A model generated the notes under the pieces. That model made no database searches. It had not been told where the DNA came from and saw nothing but the letters and a program-made list of their open reading frames with translations. A stretch of DNA of 64,000 bases from Phaeodactylibacter sp. (GTDB lineage: Bacteria; Bacteroidota; Bacteroidia; Chitinophagales; Saprospiraceae): the NCBI RefSeq assembly GCF_022763345.1, contig NZ_JALEGS010000074.1:1-64000 (forward strand), given 5' to 3'. Below are positions 24,875 through 33,730 of the stretch, piece after piece. Position 1 is the stretch's first letter; every line of letters starts with the position of its first letter. The translations under genes and the position numbers were made by a program.

Positions 24875-26376
24875 TCACTAAGTTCATTCGCTTTTTCAAT
24901 GAGTTCTAACAATTCCTGCCGGTACCCGCCCGGGTCGTAAGTCATTGCACCGGAGCACCAGTTATAAATCTCATCATAACTGGTTTGCCCTTTGTATTCT
25001 GAATCCCGCATTAGCAGCCCAAAACTGGCTACCCCAGCCGCAAACCGCATATGCTCAGATGCCTGATCAAAGGTTGCGCTTTGATCAGGGATGTCTAAAG
25101 AGATCAGCTGGCTAACATCCGAAGTGGGGTCTTTGTACCGGAATTCGATGGTAAATGTAGGGACGCCAAAGCTGCTCCCACCACCACCGGCTGGCTTGAT
25201 TTCGTAAAGTGCTGTAATGGCCTGCCCGGAACCGATCTCCCCTCCGTCTGCTTCATCGTCCTCAAAGTCTTCGTTGTCCAGCAAACGGTTTTCGTAGCCG
25301 ATCAAACGATAGGCTTCTACCAAATTCGTGTTGAAGGTGACCTGGACTTTTACGTCTTTGGCTACAGTATATAGCTTGCCGAGCTCTTCCACCAGGACTT
25401 TCTCCGCTTGTTGCTGATTGTCAATGTATTCGTAAGTGCCATTCCCGTTGTTGGCGATTTGCTCCATGAGCTGATCGTTTAAATTGCCGGTACCGAAGCC
25501 CAGGACGGTCAGGAAGACGCCCTGCTCCCGCTTCTCTTCAATGAGTTGCACCAATTCATCCGTACTCGATGGCCCGACATTGAAATCGCCATCGGTAGCC
25601 AGTATTACCCGGTTATTGCCTTCTTCAATGTAGTTATCCAGGGCAATTTCGTAAGCCGTATTGATGCCATCAGCGCCCGCAGTGCTGCCACCGGAGGTCA
25701 GCCCTTCGATGGCGTTGATAATCGTCTCGGTCTGATCCCCTGCCGTGGAAGGCAAAGCCACACCCGCCTGTCCGGCATAGGTGACGATAGCGACACGGTC
25801 TTCGGCAGTAAGCTCCTGTGCCAGTAGTTTGAAGGCTTCCTGCAAAAGCGGCAGTTTCCTTGCACTCCCCATGGAACCGGAAACGTCAATTAAAAAAACC
25901 AGGTTGGAAGGCGGGATATCCTCCTCCTCAATGGTTTGACCCTTTATGCCAATACGGACCAGTTTATGGGCCGGCGCCCAGGGACAACGGCTGACTTCTC
26001 CGTTTAGCCCGATCGGGTCTGGGCCCTCAGGCTGGGGGTAGTCGTAGTCGAAGTAATTGATGAGCTCCTCGGTACGCAAAGCATCCGGGGGCGGCATAAT
26101 GCCATCGGTCAGAAAACGGCGGGCATTGCTGTAGGAAGCGCCGTCCGCATCAATGGAGAAGGTGGAAGTGGGTTCTTCGGCAGTGGCGATGAAGGGGTTT
26201 TCGATGATTTCGGCGTACTGCTCACCCGTAACATCATAGTTAATGTAAGGCCCTCCTGCTCCGTTAACACCGTTTATAAGGGTACTGTCGCTGTACCGCC
26301 CGGGCTCATCGCTTTCGTCTAAAGAACATCCCCAAAGCAGGGCAGTAGCCAGAAATAATACAAGATACTTATGCAT
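24871..26376 (-). CDS. von Willebrand factor A domain lipoprotein (YfbK-like)
   Basis: The 501-residue protein has a lipoprotein signal (LLWGCSLDE), the N-terminal YfbK-type region (TFSIDADGASYSNARRFL, RTEELINYFDYDYP), a vWA domain with a complete MIDAS (FLIDVSGSMG, a Thr in the LTSGGST region, and LATDGDFNVG), and a C-terminal DUF3520-like domain (YRLIGYENRLLDNEDF, DEAD-GEIGSGQAITALYEI). It presumably binds a protein partner through a metal ion on the periplasmic or outer face; the role is unknown. In Bacteroidota such genes are common and often stand alone. Confidence 0.9.
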   Translation of the reverse strand: MHKYLVLFLATALLWGCSLDESDEPGRYSDSTLINGVNGAGGPYINYDVTGEQYAEIIENPFIATAEEPTSTFSIDADGASYSNARRFLTDGIMPPPDALRTEELINYFDYDYPQPEGPDPIGLNGEVSRCPWAPAHKLVRIGIKGQTIEEEDIPPSNLVFLIDVSGSMGSARKLPLLQEAFKLLAQELTAEDRVAIVTYAGQAGVALPSTAGDQTETIINAIEGLTSGGSTAGADGINTAYEIALDNYIEEGNNRVILATDGDFNVGPSSTDELVQLIEEKREQGVFLTVLGFGTGNLNDQLMEQIANNGNGTYEYIDNQQQAEKVLVEELGKLYTVAKDVKVQVTFNTNLVEAYRLIGYENRLLDNEDFEDDEADGGEIGSGQAITALYEIKPAGGGGSSFGVPTFTIEFRYKDPTSDVSQLISLDIPDQSATFDQASEHMRFAAGVASFGLLMRDSEYKGQTSYDEIYNWCSGAMTYDPGGYRQELLELIEKANELSD

Positions 26377-26601
26377 AATGGTTTCGGTTTAGTTTACTGT
26401 TGATGAATGGCCTCGCAGCCTATGACATGAAACGCCCCTTGCGGCACTTAAGGTAGGCCATCCGTAACAGGTATATGGTGTGAGTCGTATGCCCGGCCCA
26501 AAAGGGTTGGGTTGTTGGTCCAAAAGCGTGCCATTTTCAGCGAAAACCTTTTTCTATTGACCGATTGTTCTGTACTTTAGATTTCTTTCAAACCCGACAC
26601 C

Positions 26602-27417
26602 ATGAAGTGGAAAGACATCGACTATAAAGAAGAGGCAGAACAATTCCGGTACACGGTAGTGAGTTTTCCCGCCGCCGTACGGTTTATTCTCAGAGAGCGC
26701 GTATGGGAGGGATTCTGGACTTATGGATGGTTTTCCCGTATCCTTACTTTTGTGGCCATTCTGGTGGGGCTCAATATGATTGGCGATGCCCTGGAATTCT
26801 TTGAAGGCTTCAACGAGAATGCCATAGCACTGTCTTTTTCCGGAGTGACCTCTTTTGCCCAAAATCTTTACGACAACAGTATCGGCTTTCTGACGGACAG
26901 CGGTAGCCGCTTCCTCATGCTCGTCCTGCTAGAGGTCATCATTTTCCATGCCTCCCGTCAGACCCTGCGCCTCATTGCAGGCAGGGACAGCAAGGCCGCA
27001 TTTGGAGATTTTCTGAATGCCCAAATCCGGATGCTGATCGTCAGTGGTTTTGCCTGGCTGATGACACTACTAGTGGCCATACCGGTCAAGATTTTCTTCG
27101 GGATTTTTGAATTCCTGGACTTCCTGAAACCGGGATTTCTTTTCGTGATTGAAGCTTTCTTCCTTGGCTTTTCAGTCGTAGATAACTATCAGGAACAGTA
27201 TGGTCTGAGCATAAACGAAAGCTTTAAAAAAGCCAAAGAGAACCTGGGCATCAACCTCGCAATTGGCATCGTAGTCCGGTTGCTTTTCTGGGTGCCGGTA
27301 CTTGGCCCGGTGGTCGCCCCGCTCATTGCGGCTGTAGCTGCAACCATTGTCATGCATGAAGAATGCGACCTGGAATCGAAAGTTCCTATGTCAGAAGATG
27401 TGGAAGCGGTAGCATAA
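26602..27417 (+). CDS. EI24/CysZ-like multi-pass membrane protein
   Basis: The 271-residue protein has about five to six hydrophobic stretches: ILTFVAILVGLNMIGDALEF, FLMLVLLEVIIFHASR, MLIVSGFAWLMTLLVAIPV, FVIEAFFLGFSVVDNY and AIGIVVRLLFWVPVLGPVVA. The last, with PVLGPVVAPLIAAVAAT, is typical of the EI24 domain shared by CysZ-type proteins. Family assignment is by motif and topology, and the substrate is unknown. A near-consensus TACTTTAG lies at 26573-26580. It stands alone before the C1 peptidase. Confidence 0.65.
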   Translation: MKWKDIDYKEEAEQFRYTVVSFPAAVRFILRERVWEGFWTYGWFSRILTFVAILVGLNMIGDALEFFEGFNENAIALSFSGVTSFAQNLYDNSIGFLTDSGSRFLMLVLLEVIIFHASRQTLRLIAGRDSKAAFGDFLNAQIRMLIVSGFAWLMTLLVAIPVKIFFGIFEFLDFLKPGFLFVIEAFFLGFSVVDNYQEQYGLSINESFKKAKENLGINLAIGIVVRLLFWVPVLGPVVAPLIAAVAATIVMHEECDLESKVPMSEDVEAVA

Positions 27418-27517
27418 GCAAGCCACTGTAGATGTTTAAAGGCAGGTGGGGTAAGCAAATGCATAGGTCTTTTCGGCAGATTTCCTTATTTTCCGCCGAA
27501 ACATCAAAAGATAAATC

Positions 27518-28705
27518 ATGAAGCTCAATCCAATCCTGATTATCCTGTTCGCCTTCCTGTTGGCTCTGCCCGCAGGAGCTCAGGTAGACCTCATCAACAA
27601 GGTAAAAAACAACCAAAGTGAAAACGCCAAAGCCGGCTTCCAATGGACACCTGTGGTGGACCTGGAGCGTACTTCCGTGAAAAATCAGGGCGCATCCGGC
27701 ACCTGTTGGAGCTACAGCTCTAACTCCTTTCTGGAGTCCGAAATGATCCGCATGGGTAAAGAGCCGGTAGATCTGGCCGAAATGTTCACCGTGCGCAATA
27801 CCTATGAAGAAAAAGCCGACCGCTACGTGCGCCTTCACGGCAACCTGAACTTCGGGCAGGGCGGTGCACTGCCGGATGTGATCGATATGTACGGCAAATA
27901 TGGGGCCGTGCCTCAGTCTGCCTATGCCGGCCTGAACTATGGGTACGACTACAACCGCCACGGCGAGATGGAAGCGATCCTGAAAGGCATGCTTGATGCC
28001 GTCATCGCGAATAAAAACAAACGCCTCTCCCCTGCTTGGAAAGAAGCCTACAACAAAGTCCTGGATGTTTACCTGGGCGAACACCCAGAGTCGTTTGAAT
28101 ACATGGGCAAGACTTATACCCCAAAGTCGTTTGCAAAAGAAGTCGTGGGCGTTGAAGCCAATGACTATGTGCAGGTCACCAGCTGGACCCATCACCCTCT
28201 TTACGAAAAGTGTGTCATCCTGGTGCCGGACAACTGGACCTACGGGGAGTCGTACAACGTGGCCATGGAAGACATGATCACCATCATTGACCACGCCTTG
28301 GAAAATGGGTACTCCATTTCATGGGCAGCAGATGTAAGCGAAAAGTACTTCTCCTGGAAGAACGGTATTGCATTTGTGCCCGAGCAGGACTACGCCGATA
28401 TGTCTGCCGAAGAGCGGGAACAACTCTTCAACGGACCCAAGCCGGAAGCAGCAATCACAGTGGAAATGCGCCAGGAAGCTTATGACAACTATACCACCAC
28501 AGATGACCACGGCATGCAGATTGTGGGCATCTCCAAAGATCAAAACGGCAAGGAATGGTATCTGGTGAAGAACTCCTGGGGTACGGGCAACGACTACGAA
28601 GGTTATCTGTACGTGAGCAAAAACTACGTTCGTTTTAAGACCCTGTCGTTCCTGCTCCATAAGGAAGGCATACCGGCAAGCCTGCGTAAAAAGCTTAGCA
28701 TGTAA
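27518..28705 (+). CDS. Secreted C1-family cysteine peptidase (bleomycin hydrolase/PepC-like)
   Basis: The 395-residue protein carries a signal peptide (to ALPAGAQ) and all papain-type residues: the oxyanion Gln and catalytic Cys63 in NQGASGTCWSYSSNSFLESE, His331 in DDHGMQIVGI, and Asn352 in VKNSWGTGNDY. The layout (a long insertion between Cys and His, C-terminal FLLHKEGIP) fits aminopeptidase C rather than papain. Classical PepC/bleomycin hydrolases are cytosolic hexamers, so the export signal is a feature of the Bacteroidota branch. Likely degrades peptides in the periplasm. Confidence 0.9.
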   Translation: MKLNPILIILFAFLLALPAGAQVDLINKVKNNQSENAKAGFQWTPVVDLERTSVKNQGASGTCWSYSSNSFLESEMIRMGKEPVDLAEMFTVRNTYEEKADRYVRLHGNLNFGQGGALPDVIDMYGKYGAVPQSAYAGLNYGYDYNRHGEMEAILKGMLDAVIANKNKRLSPAWKEAYNKVLDVYLGEHPESFEYMGKTYTPKSFAKEVVGVEANDYVQVTSWTHHPLYEKCVILVPDNWTYGESYNVAMEDMITIIDHALENGYSISWAADVSEKYFSWKNGIAFVPEQDYADMSAEEREQLFNGPKPEAAITVEMRQEAYDNYTTTDDHGMQIVGISKDQNGKEWYLVKNSWGTGNDYEGYLYVSKNYVRFKTLSFLLHKEGIPASLRKKLSM

Positions 28706-28734
28706 GCTCCAAATGCGGGTTGCATGTAGTAGAT

Positions 28735-28780
28735 AATGCCCCTGCACCCTGCCTCAAGGCGGGTGTGGGGGCATTGAATT
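28735..28780 (+). terminator. Rho-independent terminator after the C1 peptidase
   Basis: AATGCCCCTGCACCC (28735-28749) pairs with GGGTGTGGGGGCATT (28761-28775) with two mismatches, followed by GAATTTT. The T-run is short. Confidence 0.6.
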
Positions 28781-29516
28781 TTAAGGCTATGTTTGGAAGA
28801 AAAAACGGATGCACTGCGCAAGGCAGGCATCCGTAAAGTAGCGGCTAAAATTATTTCATAGTGTCTGCTGGAGTTCTTAGGTTTAAGTAGTATTGTTCAG
28901 CTCCAGATCGTTTGGCCTCGCCGCTAAGCAGGCAGAATAAATCTTCATCTCGGTCCCTTACCCAAAGGTATGACCAACGCCAACCGGTATAGTGTACACG
29001 ATTAAGCGTACGGCTACAGCAGTTGTAACTTCAGTATTAATTTGTAGGTGGATTATAATTTGCGTAAAATAATTAGGTCTTATTTGGCATAGGGGGAGGT
29101 ACACAATAGACCGCCTGCGCTTTTAATTTAGGGTTTTAGGCGCTTTTTCCGCAAAATCAAGGGTGTATAATAATTACAGGATACTAAATAAATAGTCCTT
29201 ACTTATTGTAGGTAAAAGAGTGGCTTGAAAGCCGGTGAGTTTTTGTGTTGCGTCTTTTGATTGGGTTCTTAAGACAAGTGTAAAGTTAGATAAAAAAAAT
29301 CTAAATAAGAAATTATTTTTTGCCTGAACTCCCTGTCCTGAATCCACTTTTTTAAAACCGTAGTAAATTCGGAAAGGAGCGGTCGCTTAAAAAAAGAAAA
29401 CGGAGGAAACTGCCAATCTACACTTTTTGTTCCGAGCCTCCCCTTAGCGACCATGTCTTTGTTGTCCATCCCTTACAACCGTCTATTGATAATCAGGCAA
29501 TTATCTTTGTACAAGC

Positions 29517-29548
29517 ATTGAATTAAAACTATTTTTGTAATAGCTTTG
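29517..29548 (+). promoter_or_regulatory. Promoter of the CBM48/HhH fusion gene
   Basis: TAGCTTTG (29541-29548) fits the -7 consensus TAnnTTTG fully; ATTG (29517-29520) lies exactly 20 bases upstream in the -33 position. Transcription would begin near 29553, giving a leader of about 37 bases. Confidence 0.6.
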
Positions 29549-29589
29549 CACCTTAGTGTAAACCAAACACTATCAAAAAACTTATAACC

Positions 29590-30306
29590 ATGCTTAAGAA
29601 ACAGTATCTGAAAACTAAGCCAGTCTGTAAAGTAACCTTCAGCCTGCCTGCCCATGCCGTGAACGGCGCTAAGGAAGTAAAACTTCTCGGTGACTTCAAC
29701 AACTGGAGCCCTGAATCCGCTCCAAAAATGAAAGCCGCAAAGGACGAGTACAAAGCCGTACTCGAACTGGAAACCGGCCGTCAGTACCAGTTCCGCTACC
29801 TCATCGATGAAGCCTACTGGGAAAATGACCACCAGGCCGATGGCTACATTCCTTCTCCTTACTCTGGCATCGACAACTCTGTAGTGGTGCTGGAAGAACA
29901 GCCCAAAGCAGCCCCTGCCAAAGCTGAAAAGGCAGCTCCTGCCAAAAAAACAGCCAAGAAAGCTGCGCCGGCAAAAGCGGCGACAAAGAAAGCAGCACCT
30001 GCTAAAAAAGCAGCACCTAAAAAAGCCGCTGCAAAGAAGACAGCAACTGATGACCTTAAGAAAATTGAAGGCATTGGCCCAAAAATCGCTACCCTGCTGG
30101 CCGAAGCAGGCATCAAGACCTTCAAGGACCTCGCTACCGCAAAAAAGACAAAAGTACAGGAAGTACTGACCACAGCTGGCCCTCGCTACAAAATGCACGA
30201 TCCGGCTACCTGGATGGAGCAGGCCAAACTGGCAAACGCTGGCGAATGGGAGAAACTGGAGGAACTTCAAAAGGAGCTCAAAGGCGGAAAGCGCACCAAA
30301 AAGTAA
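29590..30306 (+). CDS. CBM48 (isoamylase early-set) domain fused to a Lys/Ala/Pro-rich linker and a helix-hairpin-helix domain
   Basis: Residues 11-101 form a glycogen-binding early-set domain (KVTFSLPAHAVNGAKEVKLL, GDFNNWSPES, YQFRYLIDEAYWENDHQADG). Residues 105-152 are a basic tail of repeated APAKK-type units like those of bacterial histone H1-like proteins. Residues 154-210 hold a helix-hairpin-helix domain (LKKIEGIGPKIATLLAEAGI, then FKDLATAKKTKVQEVL) like that attached to several ribosomal and DNA-binding proteins. Small stand-alone CBM48 proteins are common in Bacteroidota; joining one to a histone-like DNA- or RNA-binding tail is unusual and suggests a protein that links a polysaccharide and nucleic acid, or responds to glycogen. 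No signal peptide, so cytosolic. The strong promoter suggests high expression. Confidence 0.8.
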   Translation: MLKKQYLKTKPVCKVTFSLPAHAVNGAKEVKLLGDFNNWSPESAPKMKAAKDEYKAVLELETGRQYQFRYLIDEAYWENDHQADGYIPSPYSGIDNSVVVLEEQPKAAPAKAEKAAPAKKTAKKAAPAKAATKKAAPAKKAAPKKAAAKKTATDDLKKIEGIGPKIATLLAEAGIKTFKDLATAKKTKVQEVLTTAGPRYKMHDPATWMEQAKLANAGEWEKLEELQKELKGGKRTKK

Positions 30307-30331
30307 CTTTCCGCATCATTCCTAAACGAAA

Positions 30332-30374
30332 AGAAGCCCCGCCGGTCTGATATACCAACGGGGCTTCTCCTTTT
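30332..30374. terminator. Bidirectional terminator between convergent genes
   Basis: AGAAGCCCCG (30332-30341) and CGGGGCTTCT (30359-30368) are perfectly complementary with a 17-nt loop. CCTTTT follows on the plus strand and TTTTCG on the minus strand. Confidence 0.8.
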
Positions 30375-30393
30375 CCTGCTTTGTTGTCCGGTC

Positions 30394-33300
30394 CTATTCT
30401 TTAAATAGTGAGAATGGCACAGCTTCCACCGTTTTGCGGTAAGCGGCAAAGTCGTTTTCAAAGAAGGATTCCACTCTATCCGTCACTTCCCGGACCTGCA
30501 CTTTTGCCTGGTCCACCTTCATTTGGCCCATCGGTGACAGGGTCCCCTGCACGCCTTCCAGGTAGGAGTAAACGCCATATAAAGTACTGTTGAGCAAGCC
30601 GGTCGATCGCCGGATGCCTTTGAAGTCCTCCGGCAGCATATACAACTCTTCCAGCTGCGTGATGCTGTCCTGTAGTACCTTACCTTGCGCTTTGATGGCC
30701 TTCAGCGTACTGTCTGGTGCATGGACCAGCGCTTCGTTCACCCTTTTGATGGTCTTTTGAGCCTCCTGAAGACGAGTGAAGGCTTCCTCCGCTTCTTCCA
30801 CCATCTCATAAAACGCCTTATAGCCCGCGTGCTCCGCCCGCAAATCGGCCAAATTAACGTCTAGCCTCGGATCGGCATGGACCTGTACCTTTGTGGAATC
30901 GGAAAAGTCTCCACTGCTGATGACCAGCTTGTATTCACCGGGGAGTACCTGATACCCCCGTGGTGGATCGCTGTCAGGCTTCGCCGCCCGCCGGGAAGGG
31001 AATCGCACACCCTCGGTACGCAGGTCCCAAGTAAAGCGGTTCATGCCGGGCTTAAGCTTTTCTGAAAACCGGCGAATGGTGTCGCCTGCCATGTCAAACA
31101 CGACGATTTGGGCTTTCTTGCCCAGTTTCCGGCCTTCCTCCTGAGTCTCTTCTTCAGCCTCCTGCTTGTCCACCTTTTCTTTCTCCTCATCAGCTTCTTC
31201 TTCCTCAGCTGGTTTTTGCCAAACGGTAATCCGGGCGTAAGGCGAGCGGTTTTTCCCGCTGAATTCTCCGTCTGCCGGAAAATGAGAGCCTTCGTAGCTT
31301 TTGTAATTAGCCAGGTACGCATCGGGGACCGGAAAGGTGCGGAACGTATCCTGTAGAACGCCGCCTTCTGTCCTGGCAATCTCCTGCATCGGGCGGGTAT
31401 CGTCCAGTACCCAGGCCGCACGCCCGAAAGTGCCGATAATCAAATCTTTGTCCCTGGGATGGATTTTGAGATCACGTACCGGTGTGGCCGGAAAGCCCTG
31501 ATCCCACTGCTGCCAGTCTGCTCCGCCGTTCAGGCTGAAGTATAGCCCGTAATCTGTGCCCAGCCACAGCAGACTGGGAGCATCAGGGTCCTGCACGATA
31601 GACAGCGCGTGCCCTTCCACTTGGTCTTCATCTACAATTCGGTCAAAAGTTGCTCCAAAGTCGGTCGTATGGTAAGCCATCGGGCGCCAGTCGTTGCGGC
31701 GGTAATCATTGACGATGACAAAGGCTTCACCGGCATCGCTTGCTGAGACTTCGATATAGGGGATCCAGCTCCCGGGGCGGGCACCGGGCAGGCGGCTGCT
31801 CAATTCTGTCCAGGTTTTGCCGCCGTCCCGGGTAAGCTGCAGGTGGCCGTCATCTGTGCCCACCCAAATCACGTCTTCGGCCACCGGGCTGGGAGCGATA
31901 GCCAGAATATTGGTAAAATTCTCCGCCCGGGTATCATCGATGGTCAGCCCGCCGCTTTCAAACTGCCGCTGCTTAGTGGAGTCGTTGGTGGTGAGGTCAG
32001 GGGAAATGATTTCCCAGGTCAGGCCACAGTCCATGCTTTTGTGCACATACTGACTGCCGAAATACACCCCACAATCGTGGAAGGGGTTTTGTGCGATAGC
32101 CGCATTCCAGTTGAAGCGCAGCTCCTCCCCTTCCGGATGTACCGGCTTGACGAAACGGCTTTTGCCTGTCTCCCGGTCGATATAGGACACATTGCCACCC
32201 TGTGACATGGCGTATACGTAACGGTTGTTATCGGGCCGGAAGACCACATCAAAGCCATCGCCAAAGTAGACCTCCTGCCAATCTGTATTCTGAATGCCGC
32301 CGTATTCCCAAACCGAACTGGGGCCCACCCAGGAACCGTTGTCCTGCATACCGCCGGCGATATGGTAAGGGACATCCATATCCACACTAATGTGGTAAAA
32401 CTGCGCCAGGGGCAGAGTTTGCACAAAGCGCCAGGTGTCACCGCCGTCGTGGCTGATATTCAGGCCGCCGTCATTCCCTTCGATCATGTAGGCAGGGTTC
32501 TCGGGGTGCACCCAAAAAGCGTGGTGGTCCGGGTGGGTGCCCCGGCCAAAGCCTTCAAAAGTCTTGCCACCATCTTCCGATTTAGACAGATAGGACCAAA
32601 GGTTGAAAATCCGGTTTTCGTTCTTAGGGTCTGCGAAGATATCGGCATAGTAAAAAGGCCGATTGCCAATATCTTCGGTGGAGACCAGTTTCCACTTGAA
32701 GCCGCCGTCCGTAGATTTGTAAAATCCGTTTTTCTTCGCCTCGATCAACGCATAAACGATATTAGGCTTAGAAGGGGCAATCGCCAGCCCCATGCGCCCG
32801 AGGTCTCCTTTTGGCAGGCCATCCTCTGAAGTCCGTTCTTCCCAGCTGTCTCCACCGTCAAAGGATACGTAGAGGCCGGAACCTTCGCCACCAGAATTGA
32901 AAAACCAGGGCTTACGCCCGAATTCCCACATGGCAGCAATCAGCTTGTTCGGATTGGAGGGGTCCACCACCAAATCCGCACAGCCCGTGGAGTCATTGAC
33001 AAACAGGACTTTTTCCCAGGTCTCTCCTCCGTCTTCGGTCCGGAAAACGCCCCGTTCCGGATTTGAGCCCCAGGCGGAGCCCAGTGCAGCGGCGTACACC
33101 ACATCCGGATTGTCGCGATGGATAATGATCCGGTGGATGGTGCGGGTGTTTTCCAGCCCCATCCGCTTCCAGTTTTTGCCCCCATCGATGGATTTGAAAA
33201 TGCCCGCGCCGCTATTGTGGGAGTTCCGGGGGTTGCCTTCGCCTGTACCCACCCAAATTTCATCGGGATTATCCTGATTGATCGCCAGGGCGCCGATGGA

Positions 33301-33573
33301 CTGCAGAGGCGCATCCTCAAATACAGGCTCCCACTTGATGCCACCGCTGCCGGAGTACCAGACACCGCCCGATGCAGTGCCGATGTAGATACGGTTAGGC
33401 TGAGCATTTACTACATCAATGGTGGTGACCCGCCCGCTCATCCCAGCAGGGCCAATACTGCGGGGCGCAAGGGCTTCAAAGTGGTCCAGGTCGATATTCT
33501 GACCGGATAAAGGAAAGGATAAAACACTAAGGCTGAAAACCAACAGCCAGCTTAACTTTTGAATCATTTGCAT
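30394..33573 (-). CDS. Large secreted sortilin/VPS10-like beta-propeller protein (BNR repeats)
   Basis: The 1059-residue protein has a signal peptide ending SFPLSGQ and a long run of BNR or Asp-box repeats (SIDGGKNWKRM, TEDGGETWEKV, SFDGGDSWEE, SHDGGDTWRFV, TRDGGKTWTEL, SLNGGADWQQW), forming a large ten-bladed-type propeller over residues 35-720. A low-complexity Glu/Lys stretch (about 795-830) precedes an Ig-like region (VVFDMAGDTIRRF, NRFTWDLRTEGVRFP) and a helical C-terminus. Proteins of this architecture are frequent in Bacteroidota and are annotated as glycosyl hydrolases without proof. No T9SS tail is visible. The substrate is unknown. Confidence 0.85.
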   Translation of the reverse strand: MQMIQKLSWLLVFSLSVLSFPLSGQNIDLDHFEALAPRSIGPAGMSGRVTTIDVVNAQPNRIYIGTASGGVWYSGSGGIKWEPVFEDAPLQSIGALAINQDNPDEIWVGTGEGNPRNSHNSGAGIFKSIDGGKNWKRMGLENTRTIHRIIIHRDNPDVVYAAALGSAWGSNPERGVFRTEDGGETWEKVLFVNDSTGCADLVVDPSNPNKLIAAMWEFGRKPWFFNSGGEGSGLYVSFDGGDSWEERTSEDGLPKGDLGRMGLAIAPSKPNIVYALIEAKKNGFYKSTDGGFKWKLVSTEDIGNRPFYYADIFADPKNENRIFNLWSYLSKSEDGGKTFEGFGRGTHPDHHAFWVHPENPAYMIEGNDGGLNISHDGGDTWRFVQTLPLAQFYHISVDMDVPYHIAGGMQDNGSWVGPSSVWEYGGIQNTDWQEVYFGDGFDVVFRPDNNRYVYAMSQGGNVSYIDRETGKSRFVKPVHPEGEELRFNWNAAIAQNPFHDCGVYFGSQYVHKSMDCGLTWEIISPDLTTNDSTKQRQFESGGLTIDDTRAENFTNILAIAPSPVAEDVIWVGTDDGHLQLTRDGGKTWTELSSRLPGARPGSWIPYIEVSASDAGEAFVIVNDYRRNDWRPMAYHTTDFGATFDRIVDEDQVEGHALSIVQDPDAPSLLWLGTDYGLYFSLNGGADWQQWDQGFPATPVRDLKIHPRDKDLIIGTFGRAAWVLDDTRPMQEIARTEGGVLQDTFRTFPVPDAYLANYKSYEGSHFPADGEFSGKNRSPYARITVWQKPAEEEEADEEKEKVDKQEAEEETQEEGRKLGKKAQIVVFDMAGDTIRRFSEKLKPGMNRFTWDLRTEGVRFPSRRAAKPDSDPPRGYQVLPGEYKLVISSGDFSDSTKVQVHADPRLDVNLADLRAEHAGYKAFYEMVEEAEEAFTRLQEAQKTIKRVNEALVHAPDSTLKAIKAQGKVLQDSITQLEELYMLPEDFKGIRRSTGLLNSTLYGVYSYLEGVQGTLSPMGQMKVDQAKVQVREVTDRVESFFENDFAAYRKTVEAVPFSLFKE

Positions 33574-33730
33574 AAGGTGCTTTTTCGTTTTGAAAGGTAA
33601 AATACGGGTTCTCCGGGGTTTCCCACAATCGCAGTCTCAGACCTGACGGCAGCATGACATACACTACAGGACTGCCGAAGCACGAAATCCAATAGTTTTT
33701 ATTGTACCTTCGAAGTCAAACAGGCAGTAC

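Larger units (their letters stand above)
28706..29589. other. AT-rich gene-free stretch of about 880 bp
   Basis: No credible gene on either strand; the only open frame (29269-29469, minus) has no family-like composition. Visible items are the C1-peptidase terminator at 28735-28775, a hairpin CGGATGC/GCATCCG at 28806-28833, a TTAGAT-A7-ATCTAA hairpin at 29286-29304 and the promoter of the next gene at 29517-29548. The stretch 28860-29500 is visibly richer in A+T than its surroundings, which could reflect a decayed gene or an unrecognised RNA. Confidence 0.5.

Noticed and set aside
29269..29469. A 66-codon minus-strand open frame in the gene-free stretch
   Set aside because: No domain, no promoter, and a composition that follows the local AT-rich sequence; not strong enough to call.
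29901..30048. Low-complexity APAKK tract read as a possible frameshift or assembly error
   Set aside because: The frame is continuous with a good HhH domain after it, and such basic tails are known in bacterial histone-like proteins.
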